Shown: positions 17,348 to 26,499 of the stretch, piece by piece | How positions within the stretch are numbered: the first letter of the stretch is position 1 | Layout of the letters: each line of letters opens with the position of its first letter | Assembly: GCF_001441615.1 (NCBI RefSeq) | Contig: NZ_LAXJ01000003.1 | Span: 248,001 to 312,000 of the forward strand | Length of the DNA: 64,000 nt | From: Roseovarius atlanticus | GTDB lineage: Bacteria; Pseudomonadota; Alphaproteobacteria; Rhodobacterales; Rhodobacteraceae | Direction of reading: 5' to 3' | The notes under the pieces: model-generated | The model's input: only the letters and a program-made list of their open reading frames with translations | What the model was told of the DNA's origin: nothing | Databases searched by the model: none | Translations under genes and position numbers: made by a program

Positions 17348-18451
17348 ATGAGCCTCAATACGTTCGGACATCTCTACCGCGTCACCACCTGGGGCGAAAG
17401 TCACGGGCCCGCCCTGGGCGCGACGGTGGACGGTTGCCCGCCTGGGGTTCCGGTGGACGAGGCGTACTTGCAGCAGTTCCTGGACAAGCGCCGCCCTGGA
17501 CAGAGCAAGCACACCACGCAGCGCAAGGAACCCGACGCGGTGAAGATCCTGTCGGGCGTGTTCGAGGGGCAGACCACCGGCACGCCGGTGCAGTTGATGA
17601 TCGAGAATACCGACCAGCGGTCGAAGGATTACGGCGAGATCGCGCAGACCTTCCGGCCCGGTCATGCCGATATCACCTATCACCAGAAATACGGCATCCG
17701 TGACTATCGCGGCGGCGGGCGCAGTTCGGCCCGCGAGACGGCGGCGCGGGTGGCCGCGGGCGGGCTGGCGCGGGCCGCGTTGGCAAGCCTTGCGCCGGGG
17801 CTACAGGTCAAGGGCTACATGACGCGGATGGGCGAGGTGACGATCGACCGCGACCAGATCGACTGGGACGAGATCGACGGCAATGACTTCTTCCTGCCCG
17901 ATGCCGGCGCGGTGCCGGTCTGGGAGGACTATCTGCAAGGCATCCGGAAAGCGCAGAACTCGGTCGGGGCCGAGATCGAGGTGGTCTGTCGCGGGGCACC
18001 CCCGGGGCTGGGCGCGCCTGTCTACGGCAAGCTGGATACCGATCTGGCCGCTGCGATGATGAGCATCAATGCCGTGAAGGGCGTCGAGATCGGCGAGGGT
18101 ATGGCGGCGGCGCGTTTGACCGGCATCGACAATGCCGACGAGATTTTCATGGGCGAGAATGGCCCGGAATACAGCAGCAATCATGCAGGCGGTATCCTTG
18201 GTGGCATCTCCACCGGGCAGGACATCGTGGTGCGCTTTGCCGTGAAGCCCACCAGCTCGATCCTGACACCGCGCCGGTCGATCCGGATGGATGGCAGCCC
18301 GACCGAGGTGGTCACCAAGGGGCGACACGACCCCTGCGTGGGCATCCGCGCGGTGCCGGTGGCCGAGGCGATGATGGCCTGCGTGATCCTCGATCACCTG
18401 CTGTTGCATCGCGGGCAGGTAGGCGAGGGGCCGCGCGGCGTGATCGGCTGA
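17348..18451 (+). CDS. aroC: Chorismate synthase
   Basis: 367 aa, the normal length. It converts EPSP to chorismate with reduced FMN, the last shikimate-pathway step. Signatures: [21 protein letters not shown] at the N-terminus, [33 protein letters not shown], and [18 protein letters not shown] near the C-terminus. AAAGGAGAAAGGGC immediately precedes the ATG. It is monocistronic, since the next gene is convergent with only eight bases between the stops. Confidence 0.97.
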   Translation: MSLNTFGHLYRVTTWGESHGPALGATVDGCPPGVPVDEAYLQQFLDKRRPGQSKHTTQRKEPDAVKILSGVFEGQTTGTPVQLMIENTDQRSKDYGEIAQTFRPGHADITYHQKYGIRDYRGGGRSSARETAARVAAGGLARAALASLAPGLQVKGYMTRMGEVTIDRDQIDWDEIDGNDFFLPDAGAVPVWEDYLQGIRKAQNSVGAEIEVVCRGAPPGLGAPVYGKLDTDLAAAMMSINAVKGVEIGEGMAAARLTGIDNADEIFMGENGPEYSSNHAGGILGGISTGQDIVVRFAVKPTSSILTPRRSIRMDGSPTEVVTKGRHDPCVGIRAVPVAEAMMACVILDHLLLHRGQVGEGPRGVIG

Positions 18452-18459
18452 CCCAGAGC

Positions 18460-19239
18460 CTATGATTTGCGGGCGATGACCGCGAATTGCGTCAATGAAA
18501 AGAAGAAACGGCCCTCTGCCGCGAGTGCTTCCTGCTCTTCGCGCCAGGCGGTGCAGTCGGCTTCGGAGACGAGGTTGTTCTGTCTGGCGTAGCTGTCCAT
18601 CAGCGTCAGCATCATGCGGGCGAGACCGTCCGGTCTGAGTTCGTGATCGTTGAGCGTCACGGGACGGATGTCTTCCACCTCGACGCCAGCCTCGCGCAGG
18701 ATTGGCGGCAGGATTGCGGGCACGCGCCGTTCGACGAAATGGTCGTCCCACGAGGCGATCATGCGGTCCATGCGCGGCTGATCCTCGGTGTGCCAGACCC
18801 AGCTGTCGAAATGGATGTCGCTGACCACCAGCCGACCGCCAGGACGCAACACGCGGACGACCTCTTGGCAGGCGCGTGGCAGGTCGTCGAGATATTCGAA
18901 CACCTGCACCGAGACGGCCTTGTCGACCGATCCCGTCTCGACCGGCAGGTCATAAGCCGAGCCATCGCGGAACTCGACCCAGTCGAACTCCGCGCAGCGG
19001 GCGATGGCGGCCTTTCGCATGTCTTGGCTCGGGTCGACCCCGATGATGCACCCGCCTGGCCCGACGGCGCGGGCCAGTTCGGCGGACAGAAGACCGTTGC
19101 CGCTGCCGATGTCGAGGATCGTCTCGGCCGGTTTGGGCAGCACGGCGTCGAACGACAGACGCCGCCGCTGGATGATGTCGGACCCCTGATAGACGAGGTC
19201 CAGCAGGCGCGTCGTCTCGGCGTTGAATTCCAGCATCAT
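18460..19239 (-). CDS. Class I SAM-dependent methyltransferase
   Basis: 259 aa, cytosolic. Motif I ILDIGSGNGLLSAELA, then acidic IIGVDPS, FRDGSAYDLPV and VRVLRPGGRLVVSD are the UbiE/Methyltransf_11 signature. ATG 19239 (followed by a second ATG at 19236) has GGGGGA six bases before it; the frame is open further upstream but lacks a ribosome site there. The substrate is not predictable. The C-terminal part (LARMMLTLMDSYARQNN) is of the type seen in uncharacterised roseobacter small-molecule methyltransferases. Confidence 0.85.
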   Translation of the reverse strand: MMLEFNAETTRLLDLVYQGSDIIQRRRLSFDAVLPKPAETILDIGSGNGLLSAELARAVGPGGCIIGVDPSQDMRKAAIARCAEFDWVEFRDGSAYDLPVETGSVDKAVSVQVFEYLDDLPRACQEVVRVLRPGGRLVVSDIHFDSWVWHTEDQPRMDRMIASWDDHFVERRVPAILPPILREAGVEVEDIRPVTLNDHELRPDGLARMMLTLMDSYARQNNLVSEADCTAWREEQEALAAEGRFFFSLTQFAVIARKS

Positions 19240-19293
19240 CGTATCCCCCGCTTTCAGAATACCCGAAAACGGCAGAATCACGAAATCGACGCC

Positions 19294-20166
19294 TCAGCGC
19301 GGGGCCGTTTGGCGCGAAAGCTGCACGGCCAGGATGCCGCCCGTAACCACCAGCACGCCGATTATATCCCAGAACCCTAATGCTTCGTTAAGAACGAGGG
19401 CGGCGATGGTGACGCCGAAGAACGGGGTGAGGAAGTGGAAGGTGGCGGCTTTGACCGCGCCGATGCGGTTGACCAGGGCGAACCACACCAGCGTGGCGGC
19501 CAGGCCGGGGATCAGCGTCGTGTAGACAAAGGCGGCGATGAAGGGCCAGGACCAGGCGATTTCAAGGGTTTCCGTGGACAGCCCGACAATGCCGAGTGCA
19601 ACGCTGCCGACCAGCATTTGCAGGCCGACGATCATCAGGAAGTTGCCGCCCGAGGTGGCGCCACGCACCATCAGGGTGGCGAAGGTCAGCGCGACGACGC
19701 CGCCGATGCAGAGCATGACGCCGTAAAGATCGGCGCCGCCCTGGATACGCGTGCCCATGATCAGCGCGACGCCGGCCATGCCCGCGGCGAGACCGGCAAA
19801 GCCCAGAGCGCTGACGCGCTGGCCGAGGATCAGCCAGCTTGCAAGACCGACGAGCAGTGGCATGGAGGAGGCGATGATGGCGGCGAGCGAGGCCTCGACC
19901 GTTTGCATGGCAACAAAGTTGAGGCCGAGATAGAGCGCGTTCTGGCACAGGCCGAAGATGATCGTGGCGCGCCATTGCGCGGGTGTCAGGCGCCATGATT
20001 GCCCCAGGGCGCGGGCGATCAGCACGCCCAGGATGCCGGAGATCAGGAAGCGCAGGGCAAGCGCGCTGACGGGCGGTGCGGCGGCGACGATGATGCGCGC
20101 GGAGGTGAAGGCGCTCGACCACATGACGGCAAAGGCCAGCCCCATGAAAAGCGCGCGAAAATCCAT
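19294..20166 (-). CDS. DMT-superfamily (EamA) exporter
   Basis: 290 aa, about ten membrane segments in two EamA repeats, each ending in a conserved hydrophobic helix (MPLLVGLASWLILGQRVS and FFGVTIAALVLNEALG). The family exports amino acids and other metabolites; the substrate is unknown. The start at 20166 follows a purine-rich stretch (GAGGACGAGTAGAAG). It is separated from the HU gene by a hairpin, so probably has its own promoter. Confidence 0.88.
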   Translation of the reverse strand: MDFRALFMGLAFAVMWSSAFTSARIIVAAAPPVSALALRFLISGILGVLIARALGQSWRLTPAQWRATIIFGLCQNALYLGLNFVAMQTVEASLAAIIASSMPLLVGLASWLILGQRVSALGFAGLAAGMAGVALIMGTRIQGGADLYGVMLCIGGVVALTFATLMVRGATSGGNFLMIVGLQMLVGSVALGIVGLSTETLEIAWSWPFIAAFVYTTLIPGLAATLVWFALVNRIGAVKAATFHFLTPFFGVTIAALVLNEALGFWDIIGVLVVTGGILAVQLSRQTAPR

Positions 20167-20187
20167 CTTCTACTCGTCCTCGAAATG

Positions 20188-20215
20188 AAAAGGGCCGCCG
20201 GTTGGGCGACCCTTT
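20188..20215 (-). terminator. Terminator hairpin after the HU gene
   Basis: AAAGGG-C-CGCC / GGCG-A-CCCTTT with a five-base loop and one internal mismatch. On the minus strand it is followed by TTTT. It lies 25 bases after the HU stop and 22 before the start of the EamA gene. Confidence 0.6.
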
Positions 20216-20239
20216 CCGAAACCTGAAAGGATTACAAGG

Positions 20240-20527
20240 TCAGCCGTTGACGCTGTCCTTGAGGGCCTTGGCGATCGTCATCTTGACGACCTTGTCGGCA
20301 TCCTTGTGGATCTGTTCGCCGGTGGCGGGGTTGCGCACCATGCGGGCCGGACGCTCGCGGCAGTAGATCTTGCCGACGCCGGGAAGGGTGACGGCGCCGC
20401 CGTTGGACACTTCCTTGGTGATGATCTCGATCATGGAGTCGAGGGCGCTGGTCGCGGTTTTCTTGTCGCTGCCCATTTCTTCGGCGAGGGCCGCAACGAG
20501 CTGGGTTTTGGTCATCGGTTTTGCCAT
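20240..20527 (-). CDS. hup: HU-family DNA-binding protein
   Basis: 95-aa nucleoid protein. It contains MTKTQLVAALAEEMGSDKKTA, GAVTLPGVGKIY and the DNA-wrapping arm ERPARMVRNPATGEQI, all standard for HU/IHF-like proteins. The VGKIYCRERPAR variant is the roseobacter type, with a cysteine on the arm base. Ribosome site GAAGGAGA precedes the ATG. It binds and bends DNA as a dimer with little sequence preference. Confidence 0.93.
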   Translation of the reverse strand: MAKPMTKTQLVAALAEEMGSDKKTATSALDSMIEIITKEVSNGGAVTLPGVGKIYCRERPARMVRNPATGEQIHKDADKVVKMTIAKALKDSVNG

Positions 20528-20869
20528 TTTCTGGTCTCCTTCAACTGCCCGTTTCTTGGGCCTCCTGCGCGGGATTTAACTGTATCTTGTAGGCAAACAC
20601 AACAAATAGTGTCGCAAAACAAGGCCGATTTCGGTGTTTTTGGCCTGTTTTGTGGGGTTTTTCTCGTGTGCCACAGGATTTCGGGGGCTTCAACGGTCAA
20701 ATCCGGTGCTGTGAATCGCTCGGCGGGATGCTGCACTAAATGTGGTTAACAGCGGCTGAGGCGCCAAAACCGCGTCGGTTTTACGTCGGTATTTCCGTCT
20801 GTATCGCGTCGGTGCCGTTGTCCGAAGGCCTGAATGAAGAGGGCGTGCGGCGTTAACCGGATGGAAAGG
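20528..20869. other. 342-base intergenic region, HU promoter side and arsJ 3' side
   Basis: The half next to hup is AT-rich (about 20575-20670, with runs such as GTTTTTGGCCTGTTTTG) and should hold the hup promoter. Around 20770-20815 a CGTCGGT heptamer occurs three times within about 45 bases. No gene is credible here. No clear terminator for arsJ was found. Confidence 0.4.
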
Positions 20870-22150
20870 TCAGGGTGCCGCGCGCTCGTTCCCCAGAGTT
20901 GGGTCGAGCCGGGCGGAGGCCAGGGCGGCGCAGGCCACCATCAGCGTGGCGGTGCCCAGCATCAGGGGCAGGCCGCCCAGCTGATAGGTGAGGCCCGAAA
21001 GCACCGTGCCGGCCAGCCGACCGCCGGCGTTGGCCATGTAGTAGAAGCCCACGTCCATCGTCACCCGCTCGGCCCGGGTGAAGGCGAGGATCAGGTAGGA
21101 GTGCAGCGAGGAGTTCACGGCGAAGACGCCGCCGAAGACCAGAAGCCCGGCCACCAGCGTGGCGGTCAGCCAGGGCTGCGGGCCGGAGGCCATGAGCGCG
21201 GCGGCGGTCAGGGCGGCGGGAATGGCCGCGAGGCCCCAGGCCCAGAGGCGGGCGGCGGAGACGAGGTCGCCCTCGGGGCGGGACGCGGCGCGCAGGAGGC
21301 GGGGGGCGGCGGCCTGCACCGCGCCGTAGAGGATGACCCAGACGGCCATGAACGTGCCGATGAGGAAGAAGGCGGCGCGGTTGCCGTCTTCGGTGCCGTC
21401 GGAGAGGACGGCGTAGAAGTAGATCGGGATGCCGACCACGAACCAGACGTCGCGCGCGCCGAATAGAAAGACGCGGGCCGCCGACAGCCAATTGACGTTG
21501 GGGGACTTGGAAAAAACCTCGGAGAACTTGGCGCCCTTGCGACCCTTGGGCAGGCCCGGAGGCATCGCGATGAGGACGGCCACGAGAATGAGGGCGAGGA
21601 TGGCGGCCATGCCGAGTACGGCGCCGGTGAAGCCGATGAGCGCCAGGAGGGCCGCGCCAAGGAGGAAGCCCAGGCCTTTGACCGCGTTCTTGGATCCGGT
21701 CAGCACGGCGACCCAGCGAAAGAGACCGCCGCCTGTCGTGGGGGCGAGCAGCTTGACGGCGGATTTCGAGGACATCTTGGCGAGGTCCTTGGCGACGCCG
21801 CTGGCGCCCTGGACGACCATGACGAAGGCGACCGAGAGTCCGATGGCCCAGTCGGGGTCAAGCTGGGTCAGGGCCAGGAGGGCCAGCACCTGTATGCCAA
21901 GGCCCGCGTAGAGCGTGGAGGTCAGCCCGAAGCGGGCGGCGATCCAGCCGGCGGCGAGGTTGGTGACCATGCCGGCGATCTCATAGAGGACGAAGAGATA
22001 GGCCAGTTGGACAGGCGAAAAGCCGAGCGTGTGGAAGTGCAGAAGCACCAGCATCCGCAATGCGCCGTCGGTGAGCATGAACGCCCAATAGGCCGCGGTG
22101 ACGGCAATATAGGCAGAGAGACCCTCGGGGCGGGCGGAGGTTTCGCTCAC
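20870..22150 (-). CDS. arsJ: Organoarsenical efflux MFS transporter ArsJ
   Basis: 426 aa, about 12 membrane helices. I identify it by its N-terminus ([20 protein letters not shown]), [19 protein letters not shown] and [18 protein letters not shown], and by the adjacent GAPDH. ArsJ exports 1-arseno-3-phosphoglycerate, made by the neighbouring dehydrogenase from arsenate and glyceraldehyde 3-phosphate; the product falls apart outside, giving net arsenate efflux. The ATG overlaps the GAPDH stop (ATGA). Last gene of the arsRC-gapdh-arsJ operon. Confidence 0.93.
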   Translation of the reverse strand: MSETSARPEGLSAYIAVTAAYWAFMLTDGALRMLVLLHFHTLGFSPVQLAYLFVLYEIAGMVTNLAAGWIAARFGLTSTLYAGLGIQVLALLALTQLDPDWAIGLSVAFVMVVQGASGVAKDLAKMSSKSAVKLLAPTTGGGLFRWVAVLTGSKNAVKGLGFLLGAALLALIGFTGAVLGMAAILALILVAVLIAMPPGLPKGRKGAKFSEVFSKSPNVNWLSAARVFLFGARDVWFVVGIPIYFYAVLSDGTEDGNRAAFFLIGTFMAVWVILYGAVQAAAPRLLRAASRPEGDLVSAARLWAWGLAAIPAALTAAALMASGPQPWLTATLVAGLLVFGGVFAVNSSLHSYLILAFTRAERVTMDVGFYYMANAGGRLAGTVLSGLTYQLGGLPLMLGTATLMVACAALASARLDPTLGNERAAP

Positions 22151-23145
22151 AGCGAGGCGCCGACCATAAGGGCCACGTCGACGAGGCGGTGGGCATAGCC
22201 CATCTCGTTGTCGTACCAGGCGTAGATCTTCACATGAGTGCCGTTGACGACCATGGTCGAGGGTGCGTCGACGATGCCGGAGCGGGTGTCGTTGGTGTAG
22301 TCGGCGGAGACGAGGGGGCGTTCCTCGTAGCCGAGGATATTTTTCAGCGAGCCTTCGGCGGCGGCCTTGAAGAAGCCGTTGACCTCTTCGGCGGTGGTTT
22401 CGCGTTCGACCTCGAACACGCAGTCGGTGATCGAGGCGTTGAGGAGCGGCACGCGGACGGCGTGGCCGTTCAGACGGCCCTTGAGTTCGGGGTAGATGAG
22501 CGTGATGGCGGTGGCGCTGCCGGTTGTCGTCGGGATCAGGGAGTTGAGCGCCGAGCGGGCGCGGCGCAGGTCCTTGGCGGGGCGGTCCACGATGGTTTGC
22601 GTGTTGGTGACGTCGTGGATCGTGGTCATCGAGCCGTGCTTGATCCGCAGGTTCTCGTGGATGACCTTGACCACGGGGGCGAGGCAGTTGGTGGTGCAGC
22701 TGGCGGCGGTGACGATGCGGTGGCGCTCGGGGTCGTAGATTTCGTCGTTGACGCCCATGACGATGTTGGCCGCGTCGCCGTCCTTGACCGGGGCGGAGAC
22801 GACGACCTTTTTCACGCCTGCGTCGAAATAGGGGGCCAGCTTGGCCTCGGACTTGAAGACGCCGGTGCAGTCGATGACCACGTCGACGCCATCCAGCGGC
22901 AGCGCCGACAGGTCGCGCGCGCCGATGAAGGGGATGCGGGTGTCGTCGATGGTGACGCTGTCGGAATCATGGGCAAACTCGGCGTCCCAGCGGCCATGCA
23001 CGGTGTCGAATTCCAGAAGATGCGCGTGCATCTCTGGATCGCCCACGGCGTCGTTGATCCAGGCAATGTCCGCGCCGCGCTCCAGCAGCGGTTTCAGGAT
23101 CAGCTTGCCGATGCGGCCCAGCCCGTTGACGGCATATGTGGTCAT
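22147..23145 (-). CDS. ArsJ-associated glyceraldehyde-3-phosphate dehydrogenase
   Basis: 332 aa. NAD-binding N-terminus [11 protein letters not shown] and catalytic cysteine in [11 protein letters not shown], followed by the family's [10 protein letters not shown] and IPTTTGSA. ArsJ-linked GAPDHs use arsenate in place of phosphate to give 1-arseno-3-phosphoglycerate. The assignment as the arsenic paralogue rather than the glycolytic enzyme rests on the operon context: arsR-arsC upstream and arsJ downstream, both through ATGA overlaps. Start 23145 gives the standard MTTYAVNG N-terminus. Confidence 0.94.
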   Translation of the reverse strand: MTTYAVNGLGRIGKLILKPLLERGADIAWINDAVGDPEMHAHLLEFDTVHGRWDAEFAHDSDSVTIDDTRIPFIGARDLSALPLDGVDVVIDCTGVFKSEAKLAPYFDAGVKKVVVSAPVKDGDAANIVMGVNDEIYDPERHRIVTAASCTTNCLAPVVKVIHENLRIKHGSMTTIHDVTNTQTIVDRPAKDLRRARSALNSLIPTTTGSATAITLIYPELKGRLNGHAVRVPLLNASITDCVFEVERETTAEEVNGFFKAAAEGSLKNILGYEERPLVSADYTNDTRSGIVDAPSTMVVNGTHVKIYAWYDNEMGYAHRLVDVALMVGASL

Positions 23146-23987
23146 GCGGAGGCTCCGGTGTCGATGTTGGCGATGTCGTCCACGGCTTTTTGTAGGGAGA
23201 TCCGGTCGAGACTGTCGAGTGACAAGCTTGTAAACGCCTTGATGCGGTTCTGCAGCGCGCCATAGGCCTGTTGGAAGGCGAGCGCCTTTTGCGCGTCGGT
23301 ACCTTCGGCTTTCACGGGGTCCGGCATCCCCCAGTGGGCGCTGACGGGCTGGCCGGTCCAGGCCGGGCACTCCTCGTTCGCGGCCTGGTTGCAAACGGTG
23401 AAGACGAAGTCGAATTGCGGCGCGTCGGGGCCTTGGAAGACGGACACGTTCTTGGCCTCGAGCACCGAGGTGTCGTGACCTTTCTGTTGCAGCACGTCGA
23501 GGGCGAAGGGGTTCAGTTCGGACCGGGGTTTGGTGCCTGCCGAATAGGCGTTGAAGCGGTCGCCGCTCTCAGAACGCAGGAGGCTTTCGGCAAAGATCGA
23601 GCGGGCGGAATTGCCGGTGCAGATGAAGAGCACGTTGTACTTGCGGTCGGTCATTTGGCGGACTCCGAGAAGGGTATGGAGGGAGGTGAGGGAACAGGCA
23701 TCGGGGCGGCCGCGGCAGCAATCGCCGATGAGATAATCGAGGGTTTGTCGCATCGCTGTCATGTCGACGCTGTAGCGAAGCGATGTTCCGGTGCGCGTGC
23801 GCGTGATCAGCCCGGCCTGCACCAGCGCGTTCACGTAGGTCGAGAGCGTGTTGGGTTTGAGGTCGAGCGCATGGGCCAGTTCGGTCGCCGGGACGGCATC
23901 GGGGTATCGCCGCATCAGAAGGCGGAAGACCGCCATGCGCTGGGGATGGCCGAGGGTGGCGAGCCGGTGGGGAATCAGTGTTTCCAT
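23142..23987 (-). CDS. ArsR repressor - ArsC arsenate reductase fusion
   Basis: 281 aa in one uninterrupted frame. Residues 1-110 are an ArsR/SmtB winged helix ([33 protein letters not shown]) ending in C90-C91-x6-C98. Residues 112-281 form a low-molecular-weight-phosphatase ArsC with P-loop C123-TGNSA-R129, plus C199 and C207, the redox pair of thioredoxin-coupled ArsC. The cysteine trio resembles the As(III) site of Acidithiobacillus-type ArsR (CC-x5-C). An internal ATG at residue 112 could yield a free reductase, but no strong ribosome site is obvious. First gene of the operon. Confidence 0.93.
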   Translation of the reverse strand: METLIPHRLATLGHPQRMAVFRLLMRRYPDAVPATELAHALDLKPNTLSTYVNALVQAGLITRTRTGTSLRYSVDMTAMRQTLDYLIGDCCRGRPDACSLTSLHTLLGVRQMTDRKYNVLFICTGNSARSIFAESLLRSESGDRFNAYSAGTKPRSELNPFALDVLQQKGHDTSVLEAKNVSVFQGPDAPQFDFVFTVCNQAANEECPAWTGQPVSAHWGMPDPVKAEGTDAQKALAFQQAYGALQNRIKAFTSLSLDSLDRISLQKAVDDIANIDTGASA

Positions 23988-24007
23988 AATTCATGAAATA
24001 TTGAATT
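23988..24007. promoter_or_regulatory. Candidate ArsR operator
   Basis: AATTCA (23988-23993) and TGAATT (24002-24007) form a perfect 6-bp inverted repeat with an eight-base AT-only-plus-G spacer, directly abutting the arsRC start codon within an AT-rich patch. Its position and symmetry suit autorepression. It might also affect the divergent crp/fnr-type gene, whose start is about 80 bases away. Confidence 0.5.
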
Positions 24008-24085
24008 AATTTGCCGGGCGCAACCGTTTTCTGGTCGAGGCTTTGACGGCGTGAACAATCGAAGGTGGCGACGCGTTGTCGGGGT

Positions 24086-24799
24086 ATGACGCATGAGACG
24101 AACAACCGAGTACTTCGCGCGCTGGATTCCGAGACGCGCAACGCGGTGATCCGGCGGTGCGAGCCTGTCACGCTGGAGGCCGAGGCGGTGTTGCAGCGTG
24201 CAGGAGAGGCGACACATGCGGTTTACTTTCCCGAAACCGCCGTGATCTCGGCGATTGCCACCTACAGCGACGGGTCGGGGATCGAGATGGCCAATATCGG
24301 GCGCGAGGCGTGCACTGCGGTGAACCTGATGCTGGGCCATCCGCAGCAGTTGCATACCGACGAGGTTCAAATCGCGGGCGGCGCGCTGCGGCTGCCGGCG
24401 GAGCAATTCCTGACGCTTAAGACGAAGCACGAGACCTTTGCGCAAAGGCTGCTGGCGAGCGCGCAATCGGTGTTCTACCAGGTGATGATCTCGGGCGCTT
24501 GCAATGGCGCGCATAGCGCGCGGCAACGGCTGGCGCGATGGCTGCTGACGATGGCGGACCGGACGGATGGCAGCGAAATGCGGCTGACCCACGACTTTCT
24601 GGCCCAGATGCTGGGGGTCCGGCGGGCCACGGTCACGCAGGCGGCGCAGGGTCTTCAGGAACACGGTCTGATCTCTTACAGGCGGGGGCGGGTTGCGATC
24701 ACCGACCGCGCCGGGCTGAGAAAGGCAAGCTGCGAATGTTATGACCTTGTGCGCAGCGCCAATCGGGATCTGTTGCCCGAGACTGGCGCGGATGCTTGA
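24086..24799 (+). CDS. Crp/Fnr-family transcription regulator
   Basis: 237 aa. Residues about 10-120 form a cyclic-nucleotide-binding-like beta barrel (LQRAGEATHAVYFPETAVIS, DGSGIEMANIGREA). The C-terminal helix-turn-helix is RLTHDFLAQMLGVRRATVTQAAQGL. No N-terminal four-cysteine [4Fe-4S] motif is present, so it is not a classical Fnr. ATG 24086 is used; a GTG at 24065 would add seven residues, and neither has a strong ribosome site. Divergent from the arsenic operon. The ligand is unknown. Confidence 0.85.
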   Translation: MTHETNNRVLRALDSETRNAVIRRCEPVTLEAEAVLQRAGEATHAVYFPETAVISAIATYSDGSGIEMANIGREACTAVNLMLGHPQQLHTDEVQIAGGALRLPAEQFLTLKTKHETFAQRLLASAQSVFYQVMISGACNGAHSARQRLARWLLTMADRTDGSEMRLTHDFLAQMLGVRRATVTQAAQGLQEHGLISYRRGRVAITDRAGLRKASCECYDLVRSANRDLLPETGADA

Positions 24800-24813
24800 A
24801 ACCCCATAGTTAG

Positions 24814-24827
24814 GTACGATACCGTAC
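24814..24827. promoter_or_regulatory. Palindrome upstream of the LOV kinase gene
   Basis: GTACG-ATAC-CGTAC is a perfect 5-bp dyad with a four-base spacer, 86 bases before the LOV kinase ATG and just after the stop of the crp/fnr-type gene. It could be an operator. It has no run of T, so it is not an intrinsic terminator. Confidence 0.35.
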
Positions 24828-24912
24828 AGATATCGGGGTGGACCTGTTTTAAGGTCGGTCTAATTGTGTGAAAATTTGCAGATCGCACGATTGTTTTAAT
24901 AGGGAATCGCGC

Positions 24913-25992
24913 ATGAAACCGATGGACGCCAGCACCGATGGCGACGACGTCATGAAGAATGCGATCCGGCATTCGCCACTGTCGATCGTGCTGACGGATC
25001 CGAGGATCGAGGACAATCCGATCACCTATGTCAATTCCGCCTTCGAGGCGCTGACGCTGTACAGCCGTCGCTTTGCGGTGGGGCGGAACTGTCGCTTTCT
25101 TCAGGGGCCGCAGACGGATGAGGCGCATGTGGCCCGTATCCGCGACGGGATCAAGTCGGAGCGGGAATTCGAGGTCACGCTGACCAATCACAGGGCCGAT
25201 GGCTCGGCGTTTCGCAACCAGTTGCTGATCGCGCCGATCCACGGCGAGGACGGCGAGGTGACCGCGTTTTTCGGCCTGCAGCGGGAGGTCGGCGAAGACG
25301 CCGGTGCCGGAGGCGGCGAAGACGAGTCTGTTGGCCTGCTGCGGGAGTTGCAGCACCGGGTCAAGAACCACCTGTCGATGATCGTCAGCATGATCCGTCT
25401 GCAAGCCCGGCAGACGGTCACCGAGGATTCGCTGAAGGCGATCGGGCGGCGGATCGAGGCGCTTTCGGTGCTATATGACGAGCTTTTGGGTGGCGGCGCG
25501 GGAGACAGCGAAAAGGTGGCAACCGGCGCCTATCTGAGCCGGATCGCATCGGTCGTGTCGAGCCTGGAGCCGCGCGGGGCGATCCGGGTGAACGTGGAAT
25601 GCGACGAGATCGGTTTGCCGGTGGACCAGGCGGCGCGGCTGGGACTGTTGTTGTCGGAGCTCATGACCAATGCGTTCGAACATGCCTTCGAAGGCCGGCC
25701 CGAGGGCAGGCTGGAGGTGCGGTTCACGCGGCACGAGGACGGGGGCGTGCGGCTGACGGTCGAGGATGACGGCAACGGGTTGCCCGAGGGCAGCAACTGG
25801 CCCGACTCGGCGGCCAGCATCGCCGCCCAGAAGGACCGGGCGGAACATCACGACGGCGCGCTGGACACGACCGGCGAAGACGGAAAACCCGGCGTCGGCG
25901 GCAGTATCGTGCGGGCCCTGACACAATCGCTGGATGCGGACCTGACGGTCGAACGGCTGGAGCCGGGCACGCGGGTGACGGTGGCGCTGTAA
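24913..25992 (+). CDS. LOV-domain blue-light sensor histidine kinase (HisKA_2)
   Basis: 359 aa, soluble. Residues 15-126 form a LOV/PAS domain with the photoactive motif GRNCRFLQG, in which C60 would form the FMN adduct, and FFGLQREV closing the fold. A glycine-rich linker follows. The dimerisation helix LLRELQHRVKNHLSMIVSM places phospho-acceptor H148, the HWE/HisKA_2 type common in alphaproteobacteria. The ATPase domain has ELMTNAFEHAF (N box) and DDGNGLP (G1 box). ATG 24913 has AGGGA seven bases upstream. No response regulator is adjacent; such kinases often feed the PhyR general stress pathway (inference). Confidence 0.92.
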   Translation: MKPMDASTDGDDVMKNAIRHSPLSIVLTDPRIEDNPITYVNSAFEALTLYSRRFAVGRNCRFLQGPQTDEAHVARIRDGIKSEREFEVTLTNHRADGSAFRNQLLIAPIHGEDGEVTAFFGLQREVGEDAGAGGGEDESVGLLRELQHRVKNHLSMIVSMIRLQARQTVTEDSLKAIGRRIEALSVLYDELLGGGAGDSEKVATGAYLSRIASVVSSLEPRGAIRVNVECDEIGLPVDQAARLGLLLSELMTNAFEHAFEGRPEGRLEVRFTRHEDGGVRLTVEDDGNGLPEGSNWPDSAASIAAQKDRAEHHDGALDTTGEDGKPGVGGSIVRALTQSLDADLTVERLEPGTRVTVAL

Positions 25993-26263
25993 CGCGGGCG
26001 GGGTTTCGGGCCGGCTGCGAAGCTTGACGCGGTGCTTGGTGTGAGAGCGTTTACGTTGAAATTAGTGGATGGATTTTGTTGCGCGATGGTGTCTGCTGTG
26101 CGGACGAAGTTGATGGTGGTTCGTTTTTGCCGCGGCCCGTCAATCGCGCTCGAGACTTTGGATCACGCTTGTCCGCAATGGGCTTAAACCGGACCCTTGC
26201 CGCTACTCGCTTGGAGGTCTGCTTTGCCGAAGCCCCAGCCGGTTAACAGCCGCGAAGCGGCCC

Positions 26264-26398
26264 GGCCATCGTCAGCCCCTCCCTTGGGCTGGCGATTTGG
26301 CGAAGCCGGGCGCAACGATCATTCTGAGGATGTCTCTGGCCGGCATAAAGTGCTTCAGAATTGCCGTCGGATCGCCACCCCAGGGGCTGACGATGGCC
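26264..26398. repeat. 17-bp perfect inverted repeat inside longer imperfect arms
   Basis: GGCCATCGTCAGCCCCT at 26264-26280 is the exact reverse complement of 26382-26398. Allowing a short gap, the similarity continues inward through TGGG-TGGCGAT (to about 26299 and from about 26362). The arms face each other across about 100 bases. No transposase is present. It could be an element remnant or a long foldback RNA. Confidence 0.75.
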
Positions 26399-26470
26399 TC
26401 CGTTGTGAAAGGCATCCAAGCCGCTCAAAAGTTCTTAAAGCCGTCATTTGCAGGGTCAGCACCAACGCAA

Positions 26471-26499
26471 ACCGCCCCCGCAGAACCTGCGAGGGCGGT
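26471..26499 (-). terminator. Terminator of the alanine/sodium symporter gene
   Basis: ACCGCCC-C-CGCAG / CTGCG-A-GGGCGGT stem with a three-base loop and one mismatch, 41 bases after the stop. On the minus strand it continues TTTGCGTT, a weak T tail. Confidence 0.6.
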
